Notes under the pieces: generated by a model
The model's database searches: none
Told to the model about the DNA's origin: nothing
What the model saw: the letters and a program-made list of their open reading frames with translations, nothing else
Source of the DNA: DATJJW01 sp035491935
Lineage (GTDB): Bacteria; Pseudomonadota; Alphaproteobacteria; ATCC43930; CGMCC-115725
Assembly: GCA_035491935.1 (NCBI GenBank)
Contig: DATJJW010000238.1
Location: forward strand, 1 to 28,485
DNA: 28,485 bases
Direction: 5' to 3'
In this document: in pieces, positions 1 to 8,262 of the stretch
Layout of the letters: the number at the start of each line of letters is the position of its first letter
Numbering within the stretch: position 1 is the stretch's first letter
Translations under genes and position numbers: made by a program

Positions 1-1332
1 AATACCGCGATCCTCGTCCTCGCCGCCGGCCAGGGGACGCGCATGCGTTCTGATCTTCCGAAGGTGATGCACCGGCTGGCGGGGCTGCCGATGCTGGGCC
101 ATGTGCTGGCGACGGCCAGGAGCCTGGGCTCGGAGATTGGCGTCGTCGTCGGCCCGGAGATGGCGTCGGTGGAGAGGCTGGCAGCAGGGCATCGCCTCAT
201 CCGGCAGCAGGAGCGGCTGGGCACCGGCCATGCGGTGGCGCAGGCGCGGGGCGCCTTCGCCGGCATCGAGGCGTCCACGGTGCTGGTCATGTATGGCGAC
301 ACGCCGCTGATCACCCCCGAGACCTTGGCGCGCATGGTCGAGACGCGCGAGCGGAGCGGGGCGGCCATCGTCGTGCTCGGCATGCGGCCGGAACCGCCGG
401 GTGCCTATGGCCGGCTGGTCATGGCCGGGGACGATCTCGTCGCGATCGTCGAGGCGGCGGAGGCCAGCCCGGAACAGCTGGCGATCCCGCTGTGCAATTC
501 CGGCGTCATGGCGATCGACGGCCGGCACATCTGGCCGCTCGTCGCGCAGATCGGCAATGCCAACGCCAAGGGCGAATACTATCTCACCGACATCGTGGCG
601 ATCGCCCGGGCGCAGGGTCTGGCCGCGCGGGTCGTCGAGGCCGGGCTCGAGGAGCTGACCGGCGTCAATTCGCGCGCCGAGCTGGCGGCGGCCGAGGCGA
701 TCCTCCAGCGCCGGCTGCGCGCCAGGGCCATGGCCGGGGGCGCGACGCTGATCGATCCCGACACGGTCTATTTCTCGGCCGACACCCGGCTGGGCCAGGA
801 TGTCGTGGTCGAGCCGAACGTCGTGTTCGGGCCCAAGGTCACGATCGGCAACCGGGTCGAGATCCGCGCCTTCAGCCATATCGAGGGGGCGCAAGTCGCC
901 GACGACGTCGTCATCGGCCCGTTCGCGCGGCTGCGGCCGGGGGCGCATTTGGCCGAAGGCGTCCATGTCGGCAATTTCGTCGAGATCAAGAACACGCGGA
1001 TGGGGGCCGGGGCCAAGGCCAACCACCTGACCTATCTGGGCGATGCCGATGTCGGTGCGGCCAGCAATGTCGGCGCCGGCACCATCACCTGCAATTACGA
1101 TGGCTTCGACAAGTTCCGCACCACCATCGGCCAGGGCGCCTTCATCGGCAGCAACACCGCCTTGGTGGCGCCGGTCACCGTCGGCGACGGCGCGATCACG
1201 GCGGCCGGCAGCGTGGTGACGCACGATGTCGCGGCGGATGCGCTGGCGCTGGGCCGGGCGCGCCAGGTGGTGAAGCCGGGCCATGCCGCCCGCTTCCGCG
1301 CGACGAAACGCCGGCTGAAAAACGAGGGTTAA
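1..1332 (+). CDS. glmU: Bifunctional UDP-N-acetylglucosamine pyrophosphorylase / glucosamine-1-phosphate N-acetyltransferase (5' end outside window)
   Basis: GlmU acetylates glucosamine-1-phosphate and then uridylylates it to UDP-GlcNAc, the cytosolic precursor of peptidoglycan and lipid A. The reading frame is open from base 1, so only a few N-terminal residues are missing and 443 are visible. The nucleotidyltransferase signature LAAGQGTRM followed by a conserved Pro-Lys lies at visible residues 7–21. GTGHAVAQA, YGDTPL and NSGVMAID follow, and GVNSRAEL closes the pyrophosphorylase domain. The C-terminal half is a left-handed beta-helix of hexapeptide repeats. It carries the acetyltransferase active-site segment NHLTYLGDADVG (His equivalent to the catalytic E. 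coli histidine) and GAGTITCNYDG. The internal ATG at base 43 is not the start, because the signature begins upstream of it. The stop lies 4 bases before glmS, so the two genes are probably one operon. Confidence 0.97.
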   Translation, partial: NTAILVLAAGQGTRMRSDLPKVMHRLAGLPMLGHVLATARSLGSEIGVVVGPEMASVERLAAGHRLIRQQERLGTGHAVAQARGAFAGIEASTVLVMYGDTPLITPETLARMVETRERSGAAIVVLGMRPEPPGAYGRLVMAGDDLVAIVEAAEASPEQLAIPLCNSGVMAIDGRHIWPLVAQIGNANAKGEYYLTDIVAIARAQGLAARVVEAGLEELTGVNSRAELAAAEAILQRRLRARAMAGGATLIDPDTVYFSADTRLGQDVVVEPNVVFGPKVTIGNRVEIRAFSHIEGAQVADDVVIGPFARLRPGAHLAEGVHVGNFVEIKNTRMGAGAKANHLTYLGDADVGAASNVGAGTITCNYDGFDKFRTTIGQGAFIGSNTALVAPVTVGDGAITAAGSVVTHDVAADALALGRARQVVKPGHAARFRATKRRLKNEG

Positions 1333-1336
1333 GAAC

Positions 1337-3160
1337 ATGTGCGGCATCATTGGCGTGATCGGCCGGGCGCAGGCGGCGCCCCTGATCCTGGACGGGCTGA
1401 AGCGCCTGGAATATCGCGGCTACGATTCCGCCGGCGTCGCGACGCTGGTCGCGGGCCGTATCGAGCGGCAACGGGCCGAGGGCAAGCTGGTCAACCTGGC
1501 GAACCGCCTGGAATCCTTGCCCATGGCGGGCACGGTCGGCATCGGCCATACCCGTTGGGCGACCCATGGCGCGCCGGTCGAGCGCAACGCCCATCCGATC
1601 GCGACCGATCGCGTCGCCATCGTCCATAACGGCATCATCGAGAATTTCGCCGCGTTGAAGGCGGAGCTCATGGGGCTGGGCTACAGCTTCCATTCCGACA
1701 CCGATACCGAAGCGGTGGCGGTGCTCTTGAGCCATTACCTGGCCGAGGGCATGGAGGCGCGGGCCGCTACCGCGGCGACGCTCGGCCGGCTGCATGGCGC
1801 CTTCGCGCTCGCCATCGTCTTCGCCGAGCATCCGGACATGATGGTCTGCGCCCGGCGCGGCTCGCCGCTGGCCATCGGCTATGGCGAGGGCGAGATGTTC
1901 GCCGGGTCCGACGCGCTGGCGCTGGCGCCTTTGACCCAGAAGATCTGCTATCTCGAGGAGGGCGACTGGGCGGTGCTGACGCTGGAGGGCGCCGAGATCT
2001 TCGACAAGGACAACCAGCCGGCGAGCCGGCCGGTCAAGCTGACCGCGCTGTCGGGTGCCTTGATCGGCAAGGGCGATTACCGCCATTTCATGCACAAGGA
2101 GATCTGCGAGCAGCCGGCGGTGCTGGGTGACACGCTGAACGCGCTGGTCAACCCGACGACGCGTATCGTGACCCTGCCGGAGCTGCCCTTCGATCTGGCG
2201 AGCATCCCGCGCATCACCATCATCGCCTGCGGCACCTCGTTCCATTCGGCGCTGGTGGCGAAATACTGGCTCGAGGGCCTGGCGCGCGTGCCGGTCGAGG
2301 TCGATATCGCCTCGGAGTTCCGCTACCGCGCGGCCGACATGCCGGAAGCGGGCCTCGCGCTGTTCATCTCGCAATCGGGCGAGACGGCGGACACGCTGGC
2401 GGCACTGCGCTATGCGCGGGTCCAGGGCCAGCGGATCGTGGTGCTGGTCAACCAGCCGGAAAGCACCATGGCGCGCGAGGCGGATGGCGTGCTGCACACG
2501 CTGTGCGGGCCGGAGATCGGCGTCGCCTCGACCAAGGCGTTCACGGCGCAGCTGGCGGTGCTTGCCTGCTTCGCCCTGGCGCTGGCGCGGGCGAAGGGCA
2601 AGATCTCGGGCGAACGCGAGGCCGAGCTGACCGTGGCGCTCTCGGAGGTGCCCTCGCGCATCGCCGAGGTCATTGCCGAGGAGGGTCTGGTCGAGCAGCT
2701 GGCGCACAGCCTGATCGAGGCGCGCGACGTGCTCTATCTCGGCCGTGGCACGGCCTATCCCTTGGCGCTGGAAGGCGCCTTGAAGCTGAAGGAGCTGAGC
2801 TACATCCATGCCGAGGGCTATGCCGCCGGCGAGATGAAGCACGGGCCGATCGCGCTGATCGACGACCAGATGCCGGTGGTGGTGCTGGCGCCGCACGACG
2901 CGCTGTTCGAGAAGACCATCTCCAACGTGCAGGAGGTGATGGCGCGCGGCGGCCAGGTGATCCTGATGTCCGATGCCGAGGGCGTGAGGCTGGCCGGCGA
3001 CCGGCTCAGGGCCTCGATCGTGCTGCCGCCCTGCGATCCCTTCGTCGTGCCGCTGCTCTACGCCATCCCGCTGCAATTGCTGGCCTATCACGTCGCCTTG
3101 CAGAAGGGCACCGATGTTGACCAGCCGCGCAACCTCGCCAAAAGCGTCACGGTGGAGTAG
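1337..3160 (+). CDS. glmS: Glutamine--fructose-6-phosphate aminotransferase (isomerizing)
   Basis: GlmS makes glucosamine-6-phosphate from fructose-6-phosphate and glutamine, the committed step of hexosamine synthesis. The protein is 607 aa, close to the 609 aa of the E. coli enzyme. It begins MCGIIGVIG, so Cys2 becomes the N-terminal nucleophile of the class II glutaminase domain. GHTRWATHGAP and the NAHP segment follow. Two SIS sugar-isomerase domains occupy roughly residues 290–590, with IACGTSFHSAL, SQSGETADT and the C-terminal tail LAKSVTVE, which holds the conserved active-site lysine. It starts 4 bases after the glmU stop. No glmS ribozyme is expected or seen in the 4-base gap. Its stop faces the stop of the minus-strand cytochrome gene only 4 bases away, which leaves no room for a conventional terminator between them. 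Confidence 0.98.
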   Translation: MCGIIGVIGRAQAAPLILDGLKRLEYRGYDSAGVATLVAGRIERQRAEGKLVNLANRLESLPMAGTVGIGHTRWATHGAPVERNAHPIATDRVAIVHNGIIENFAALKAELMGLGYSFHSDTDTEAVAVLLSHYLAEGMEARAATAATLGRLHGAFALAIVFAEHPDMMVCARRGSPLAIGYGEGEMFAGSDALALAPLTQKICYLEEGDWAVLTLEGAEIFDKDNQPASRPVKLTALSGALIGKGDYRHFMHKEICEQPAVLGDTLNALVNPTTRIVTLPELPFDLASIPRITIIACGTSFHSALVAKYWLEGLARVPVEVDIASEFRYRAADMPEAGLALFISQSGETADTLAALRYARVQGQRIVVLVNQPESTMAREADGVLHTLCGPEIGVASTKAFTAQLAVLACFALALARAKGKISGEREAELTVALSEVPSRIAEVIAEEGLVEQLAHSLIEARDVLYLGRGTAYPLALEGALKLKELSYIHAEGYAAGEMKHGPIALIDDQMPVVVLAPHDALFEKTISNVQEVMARGGQVILMSDAEGVRLAGDRLRASIVLPPCDPFVVPLLYAIPLQLLAYHVALQKGTDVDQPRNLAKSVTVE

Positions 3161-3164
3161 CGGG

Positions 3165-3581
3165 TCAGTTCCCGGGTGCGGGAGGCGCCTTCAAGGTCGC
3201 AAGATAGGCGATGATGTCAGCGCGCGAGGCCGGGTCCGGCACGCTGATGCCCATCTTGTTGCCCGGCACCGTCTCGCCCGGATTGGCCAGCCAACGTTCC
3301 AAATTCGGCCGGGTCCAGGTCAGCTTCGAGTTGCGCAGCGCCGGCGAGTAGGCATAGCCGGGCACGCTGCCGGCCTTGCGCCCGAACACGCCGCCGAGCG
3401 GCGGTCCGACCTTCACCTTGTCGGGCAGGTGGCAGATGGCGCAGCGCGCCTGGAACAGCACAGCACCGTGCTGCGGATCGGGCTGGGCGGCCCGTGCCGT
3501 TCCGAGGATCGTCCAAGGCCATAGCACCGGAAGCACCAACGTCAGCAATGTGGGCAGAGGGCGGGGGAAAGGACGGCTCAT
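3165..3581 (-). CDS. Class I c-type cytochrome, periplasmic
   Basis: This is a 138-aa secreted monoheme cytochrome c, an electron carrier of the periplasm. An N-terminal signal peptide (Arg/Pro start, hydrophobic core, AxA-like cleavage near residues 29–32) precedes the heme-binding motif CAICH at residues 47–51. A candidate sixth-ligand methionine lies in GNKMGI near residue 110, and the terminal helix ADIIAYLATL is typical of cytochrome c2-like proteins. The open frame extends far upstream, but the ATG at 3581 is clearly the start because a strong GGAGGTG ribosome site (plus-strand 3587–3593) precedes it. The start codon overlaps the stop of the upstream DUF2889 gene (ATGA), so the two are translationally coupled. 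The redox partner cannot be told from the sequence. Confidence 0.9.
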   Translation of the reverse strand: MSRPFPRPLPTLLTLVLPVLWPWTILGTARAAQPDPQHGAVLFQARCAICHLPDKVKVGPPLGGVFGRKAGSVPGYAYSPALRNSKLTWTRPNLERWLANPGETVPGNKMGISVPDPASRADIIAYLATLKAPPAPGN

Positions 3582-4201
3582 GGCTTCACCTCCGCGGGCG
3601 CATGTTCGGGTTCTTTTGTATGTTCCGGCCAAAGCGCCTTGGCGATCGGTCCATCGCTGGCGAAGGCGTAGCAGCTGTCGAGCATTGCCGGGTTGGCGCC
3701 GCCTTGCGGCGTGCCGTCCGGCTTTGGTGCGTTGCGAATCGTCTGATGGGCCACGGTCGCCAGCGGGCGCAGCAGCTCGAAGATATGGGTGCAGGCCTCG
3801 GCACGGGAGAGACGCTTGCTCACCTCGCTCATGAAGCCCGAGGTAAGGGCAATGCCCTTCAGCCGGGCGAAATTGGCCGCGGCACCCTGGCAATACTCCC
3901 AGGGCGAGGCCTCGGTCGACGCGACGATGTCCTGGATGACGTAGTCGTCGTCGATGGTCAGCCGCAGCCACATCTCGTGCAGATGCTCGCCGGCCGGGAT
4001 GGTGCCACGCTGGCGGATCTGCAGGTTGAAGGATTTGACGTCGACGATATGGGCCTCGACGTCCCACAGCCCGTCATGGCGGCGGAAGCCTTCGCAGGTG
4101 ATGGTCCTGGTATGGAGCTTCTCGCGAGGCAGGGGGGCGGGCAGGGGCATGAACATATCCGTTGCTGGCAGGATCGTCGCCGGTCCGGTGCGGCGCTTCA
4201 T
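3578..4201 (-). CDS. DUF2889 domain protein
   Basis: This 207-aa cytosolic protein of unknown function is recognisable as the DUF2889 family. Characteristic segments are MPLPAPLPREKLHTR, CEGFRRHDGLWDVEAH, the GTIPAGEHLHEMWLRLT block with DDDYVIQD just after it, and CTHIFELLRP with ATVAHQTI following. No signal peptide or membrane segment is visible. The first in-frame ATG (4201) has no convincing ribosome site. Family members normally begin close to MPLP, so ATG 4156 or 4150 may be the true start, giving about 190 aa. The stop codon overlaps the ATG of the cytochrome gene, which implies co-translation and suggests a shared physiological role. I do not assign a biochemical activity. Confidence 0.8.
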   Translation of the reverse strand: MKRRTGPATILPATDMFMPLPAPLPREKLHTRTITCEGFRRHDGLWDVEAHIVDVKSFNLQIRQRGTIPAGEHLHEMWLRLTIDDDYVIQDIVASTEASPWEYCQGAAANFARLKGIALTSGFMSEVSKRLSRAEACTHIFELLRPLATVAHQTIRNAPKPDGTPQGGANPAMLDSCYAFASDGPIAKALWPEHTKEPEHAPAEVKP

Positions 4202-4381
4202 GTGGTGGCAGGTTCATGTGATGGCTGGGGGCATACGGCCGCAAGGGGTAACGGCGCATGGCAGGCGCACGAGATACGGGCAAAAGGATTCCGACAAAGA
4301 GGATGCAGGGCCTTGCATCATCCTGCCGCTCTCGGCTACGCCCTGTCGCTTTAGACCCGACGAGTTGGGAAGAGTTGACGC
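4202..4381. promoter_or_regulatory. Divergent intergenic region between the DUF2889 gene and the His-rich small gene
   Basis: These 180 non-coding bases separate two divergently transcribed genes, so they should hold both promoters. I cannot place convincing -35/-10 pairs. A 6-bp inverted repeat (GATGCA at 4302–4307, TGCATC at 4314–4319, 6-base loop) is the only obvious structure. GGGAAGAG lies just before the ATG at 4382 and is a plausible ribosome site. Confidence 0.35.
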
Positions 4382-4720
4382 ATGCCCAAGAAGAACCCCC
4401 TGAATTTGAACCCGCTGCAATTGAAGACGCTGACCCTGCTGCAGGAACTGGGCCGCGCGCTCGGCAACGAACCGGATGGCGATGGCGCCGTGCTGATCGA
4501 CCGGCTGCCGCATGCCCATGGCAACCATTTCCATCTGGGCGACGCGGTGGTGATGACCGCCGACGCGAGCGGGCTCACCAACCCGGCGGTCTGGGTGGTG
4601 CTGGAGCGCAAGGGGCTGCTGGCCGACAATCATTTCCCGCAGGGCGCCAAGCTGACCCAGGCCGGCCGCGACTACGATACCGGACTGTCGGACAAGATCC
4701 TGCACCGCTCAGATCACTGA
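4382..4720 (+). CDS. Conserved small protein with a His-rich patch
   Basis: This is a 112-aa protein without signal peptide or membrane segment. The N-terminus (LNLNPLQLKTLTLLQELGRAL) looks helical. A central segment at residues 42–54 (LPHAHGNHFHLGD) has four histidines in eight positions (44, 46, 49, 51) and could bind a metal. The C-terminal half, with VWVVLERKGLL and LTQAGRDYD, looks like a small alpha/beta fold. The ribosome site GGGAAGAG precedes the ATG. It resembles uncharacterised small alphaproteobacterial proteins, but I know of no established function. It stands alone: divergent from the DUF2889 gene and about 95 bases before the exporter. Confidence 0.7.
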   Translation: MPKKNPLNLNPLQLKTLTLLQELGRALGNEPDGDGAVLIDRLPHAHGNHFHLGDAVVMTADASGLTNPAVWVVLERKGLLADNHFPQGAKLTQAGRDYDTGLSDKILHRSDH

Positions 4721-4815
4721 TCTAGGCTAACGGCGCGATGCCGATCATGCTGGTCACCGTCGGGCTGAAGGCGTAGAGATTTCCCGTCCTTCAGGAAGCG
4801 GCTCCAGAGCAAGAT

Positions 4816-6237
4816 ATGAGCACCGCCCTCCCGATCCCGGGCGATGGCGCCAAAGCCACATCATCCGTTGACCAGGATGCCGTTTCGTATCCCGGCCTGA
4901 CGCTTGTCGCCTCCATCCTGGCCACAAGCCTCGCCTTCATCGACGGATCTGTCGTCAACGTCGCCCTGTCCTCGATAGCGCACAGCTTCGCCGCCAGCGC
5001 CGCGCAGTTGCAATGGACCGTCAATGCCTATCTGCTGCCGCTGAGCGCGCTCCTCCTGATCGGCGGTGCAGCCGGCGACCATTTCGGCCGCCGTCGTGTC
5101 TTCGTGCTGGGTATCGCGCTTTTCGCCCTGGCATCGATCGGCTGCGCGATGGCGCCGAATCTGCAGACGCTGCTGGCGGCGCGGGCCGTGCAAGGTATGG
5201 GCGCTGCCATGCTGATGCCGAACAGCCTGGCGCTCCTGAGTGGGGCGTTCTCGGGGGCGGCACGAGGCCGGGCGATCGGTACCTGGGCGGCCGCGGGTGC
5301 CATCACCGGCGCGATCGGGCCGCCGTTGGGCGGCATGCTGATCGAGCTTGCGGGGTGGCGCGCGATCTTTTTCGTGAACGTGCCGATCGCCGTGACGGCG
5401 ATCGGCATTGCCATGCGCTACGTCGAGGAAAACGAGACCGAGCGACAGCCCCTGGATTGGGCGGGCGCCCTGCTGGCCACGGCGGGACTCGGCGCGCTGA
5501 CCTGGTCTCTCACCCAATGGTCGAGCCATCGTGCCCTCGATATCGCCGTCATCTGCGCCTTTATCGGTGGCCTCACGTTACTGCTCGGCTTCGTGGCCCT
5601 GGAGGGTGCCCGAGGCGAAAAAGCCATGATGCCGCTGACCTTGTTCGGCTCGTCGTCCTTCATTGGCCTGACATTGCTGACATTCCTGCTCTACGGCTCC
5701 TTGGGCGGTCTCCTGGTGCTGCTGCCCTTCACGCTGATCACGACGGGTGGTTACTCGCCGCTGCATGCCGGACTGTCGATGCTGCCGCTTCCCGTGTTGA
5801 TCGGCATCGGCTCGCGGCTCATGGGCAGGGTCGCCCAGAGGTTCGGGTCGCGTTGGCCACTGACCATCGGTTCGCTCATCGTGGGTCTGGGGTTTGGTTT
5901 GCTGCACCACTTTGACGGCTCGGCCAACTACTGGTCGGGCGTGCTGCCGGGAATCGCCGTGATCGCGCTCGGCATGGCCGCCGTAGCCGCGCCCTTGACC
6001 ACGGCGGTCCTGTCTTCGGTGGACAAAAGCCACACCGGCACGGCATCGGGCTTCAACAGCGCCGTCGCGCGTACCGGGGGCATGATCGCCACCGCACTTG
6101 CCGGGTCGGTCATTGCCCTAAGAGGTCATGACCTCGTGGCTGCCTTCCACGGTGCCACCTGGATTGCGACCGGCGCGGCCATTGTCTCGGCCGTGACCGC
6201 CTATCGGACGCTCCGCATGCCGGCCCACGCGGACTGA
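4816..6237 (+). CDS. MFS drug exporter, DHA2 (14-helix, EmrB/QacA) type
   Basis: This is a 473-aa inner-membrane proton antiporter-type permease. DHA2 hallmarks are the first-helix motif IDGSVVNVALSSI, motif A GDHFGRRRVF in the first cytoplasmic loop, RAVQGMGAAMLMPNSLALL, and the motif C-like GAIGPPLGGMLIE leading into GWRAIFFVNVP. Hydrophobic stretches are consistent with 14 helices. The N-terminal 25 residues are hydrophilic. The ribosome site before the ATG is weak, so the start is less certain than the family call. No adjacent membrane-fusion (EmrA-like) gene or regulator gene is present, so the substrate cannot be inferred. Its codon use appears less biased than the flanking core genes by eye, but I have not measured this. 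Confidence 0.9.
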   Translation: MSTALPIPGDGAKATSSVDQDAVSYPGLTLVASILATSLAFIDGSVVNVALSSIAHSFAASAAQLQWTVNAYLLPLSALLLIGGAAGDHFGRRRVFVLGIALFALASIGCAMAPNLQTLLAARAVQGMGAAMLMPNSLALLSGAFSGAARGRAIGTWAAAGAITGAIGPPLGGMLIELAGWRAIFFVNVPIAVTAIGIAMRYVEENETERQPLDWAGALLATAGLGALTWSLTQWSSHRALDIAVICAFIGGLTLLLGFVALEGARGEKAMMPLTLFGSSSFIGLTLLTFLLYGSLGGLLVLLPFTLITTGGYSPLHAGLSMLPLPVLIGIGSRLMGRVAQRFGSRWPLTIGSLIVGLGFGLLHHFDGSANYWSGVLPGIAVIALGMAAVAAPLTTAVLSSVDKSHTGTASGFNSAVARTGGMIATALAGSVIALRGHDLVAAFHGATWIATGAAIVSAVTAYRTLRMPAHAD

Positions 6238-6292
6238 CCGCGAGCTCTACCGCAGGTGGCTATCGGGAAACGGCTGAAATACTGGGGAAGAA

Positions 6293-6367
<75 letters not shown>

Positions 6368-6536
6368 ATCGTGACGGGATGGATAAGGGCCGGATCGGCC
6401 ACCCGTCGAAAGCGGCGCGGAACATGCCACAGGGTCTGGGGAGACGCAAGCCTCGCTTGACGAGGCCCAGGCATCTCTTTCTTGCGGCCTCAAACGTGCT
6501 ATGGAGTGTGTTGGTTCCGTTCGAAAGGTCGAGATC

Positions 6537-6764
6537 GTGACGGATGCGAAAGCCGGGTCGCGTCCCGGCGGGGGGTCGCAGGCAACGGGCCCGCAGGTGG
6601 CAGGTCCTCAGATATCTGGGGCGACGAAGGCCCGGCGCGAGGCAGAAGAGCGTCGACTGGCCCAGGCGCTGCGTGACAACCTCGCCAAGCGCAAAGCGCA
6701 GGGCCGTGCCCGCCAAGGGGAAGAGGCCGAAATAGCCCCCACTGAAACGGTTGGGACCGATTAA
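6537..6764 (+). CDS. Small charged conserved protein preceding murA
   Basis: This protein is about 75 aa. The Gly/Pro/Gln-rich N-terminus is probably disordered. It is followed by a strongly helical, Arg/Lys/Glu-rich segment (KARREAEERRLAQALRDNL, then AKRKAQGRARQ) and an acidic tail. No membrane segment or known enzymatic motif is present. I prefer the GTG start at 6537 because AAAGG at 6524–6528 lies 8 bases before it. The upstream in-frame ATG at 6501 would give 87 aa but has no ribosome site. Similar short basic proteins occur near murA in other alphaproteobacteria. The basic helix suggests binding to nucleic acid or ribosomes, which is inference only. It lies 23 bases before murA and is probably cotranscribed with it. 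Confidence 0.65.
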   Translation: MTDAKAGSRPGGGSQATGPQVAGPQISGATKARREAEERRLAQALRDNLAKRKAQGRARQGEEAEIAPTETVGTD

Positions 6765-6787
6765 TAGAGCGAAGATGATGAGGCGGT

Positions 6788-8068
6788 ATGGATAGTATCA
6801 GGATCGCGGGCGGCCGTCCGCTTAAGGGTGTCATTCCGATCAGCGGCTCAAAGAATGCCAGCCTGCCGCTGATGGCTGCGAGTCTCCTGACCGATGAGCC
6901 ATTACTACTCACCAATGTGCCGCGACTCGCCGACATCCTGTCGATGAACACGCTGCTGGCGCAGCTCGGCGTCGCCGTTGAAGAGAATGGTGCGCCGGAG
7001 GGCGGTCACAACGTCAATCTGGATGCCGCCAGTCTCGCTTCGACTACCGCGCCCTATGATCTGGTGCGCAAGATGCGCGCCTCCATCCTGGTCCTGGGTC
7101 CGCTGCTCGCACGCTATGGCAAGGCCCGCGTCTCGCTGCCAGGCGGCTGCGCCATCGGTGCGCGCCCGGTCGATCTGCACATCAAGGGCCTGCAGGCCAT
7201 GGGCGCCGAGATCGAGATCGATGGCGGCTATATCGAGGCGAAGGCGCCCAAGGGGCTGCGCGGTGCCGAGGTGGTTTTCCCCTTCGTCTCGGTCGGCGCC
7301 ACCGAGAATCTGATGATGGCGGCGGCACTGGCTGATGGCGAGACGGTGCTGGTCAATGTCGCGCGCGAACCGGAGATCGTCGATCTCGCTGTCTGCCTCG
7401 CCGCCATGGGTGCCGAGATCGAGGGTGCTGGCACCGACCGCATTACGATTCGTGGCAAGGACCGCCTGCATGGCGCGACCCACCGCGTCATCGCCGATCG
7501 CATCGAGACCGGCACCTATATGATGGCGGCGGCGATCACCGGCGGCGATGTGGTGCTGAGCGGCACGTCGCTTTCGCTGTTGACCGTGGTCGGCAAGACC
7601 CTGGAGCAGGCCGGCGTCTCGGTCACCGAGGATGCTTCCGGCATTCATGTCCGTCCGACTACGGAGGGGCTGAAGGTCGCCGGCGTCGATGTCATGACCG
7701 AGCCGTTCCCGGGCTTTCCAACCGATCTGCAGGCGCAGATGATGGCGGTGATGACCGTCGCCGAGGGTGCGGCGATGATCACCGAGACCATCTTCGAAAA
7801 CCGCTTCATGCATGTGCCGGAGCTGTGCCGCATGGGCGCCAACATCAATGTCCATGGCGCCTCGGCCCTGGTGCGTGGCGTCAAGCGCCTGACCGGCGCG
7901 CCGGTGATGGCGACCGATCTGCGCGCCTCGGTCTCGCTGGTGCTGGCGGGGCTGGCAGCGTCGGGCGAGACGGTGATCAACCGCGTCTATCATCTCGATC
8001 GCGGCTATGAGCGGCTGGAGGCGAAGCTGGCCGCCTGCGGGGTGGAGATCGAGCGTTTGCCGGCATAG
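6788..8068 (+). CDS. murA: UDP-N-acetylglucosamine 1-carboxyvinyltransferase
   Basis: MurA transfers enolpyruvate from PEP to UDP-GlcNAc, the first committed step of peptidoglycan synthesis in the cytosol. The protein is 426 aa, a normal length. It shows ISGSKNASLPLMAASLL at residues 18–34 (substrate-binding Lys22/Asn23), the loop LPGGCAIGARPVDLH with the active-site Cys121, EPFPGFPTDLQAQMMA and ETIFENRFMHV. Because Cys rather than Asp occupies the loop, the enzyme is expected to be fosfomycin-sensitive by family knowledge. GAGG at 6780–6783 precedes the ATG. It draws on the same UDP-GlcNAc pool made by glmU and glmS at the window start. Confidence 0.98.
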   Translation: MDSIRIAGGRPLKGVIPISGSKNASLPLMAASLLTDEPLLLTNVPRLADILSMNTLLAQLGVAVEENGAPEGGHNVNLDAASLASTTAPYDLVRKMRASILVLGPLLARYGKARVSLPGGCAIGARPVDLHIKGLQAMGAEIEIDGGYIEAKAPKGLRGAEVVFPFVSVGATENLMMAAALADGETVLVNVAREPEIVDLAVCLAAMGAEIEGAGTDRITIRGKDRLHGATHRVIADRIETGTYMMAAAITGGDVVLSGTSLSLLTVVGKTLEQAGVSVTEDASGIHVRPTTEGLKVAGVDVMTEPFPGFPTDLQAQMMAVMTVAEGAAMITETIFENRFMHVPELCRMGANINVHGASALVRGVKRLTGAPVMATDLRASVSLVLAGLAASGETVINRVYHLDRGYERLEAKLAACGVEIERLPA

Positions 8069-8262
8069 GTGGCTAGGGAGACCGTTCTAACGGCCAGCCC
8101 CGAGTCGCACTAGGGTCGGGTTTGCGGCCATGTCGCTGGAAACTCGGCCGGGGCTGTGCCATCTACACGATTCGAATCATCGAAACGCGGCGGGGCGGGG
8201 CCTCGTTCGCGACCATCCGCTTGAGCCTGTATGAGGTTTCGGCGGTATTCGGGAGTAAGCGC

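Noticed and set aside
1196..3091. 631-residue open frame antisense to glmS
   Set aside because: It mirrors glmS codon structure, is rich in Arg/Gln/His/Asp as GC-rich antisense frames are, shows no domain, and glmS is unambiguous on the other strand.
6905..7993. 362-residue open frame antisense to murA
   Set aside because: Shadow of a GC-rich gene; composition typical of antisense translation and no recognisable motif.
8122..8262. N-terminal extension of HisG from 8122
   Set aside because: The extra 47 residues have no similarity to HisG, and a strong ribosome site precedes GTG 8263.
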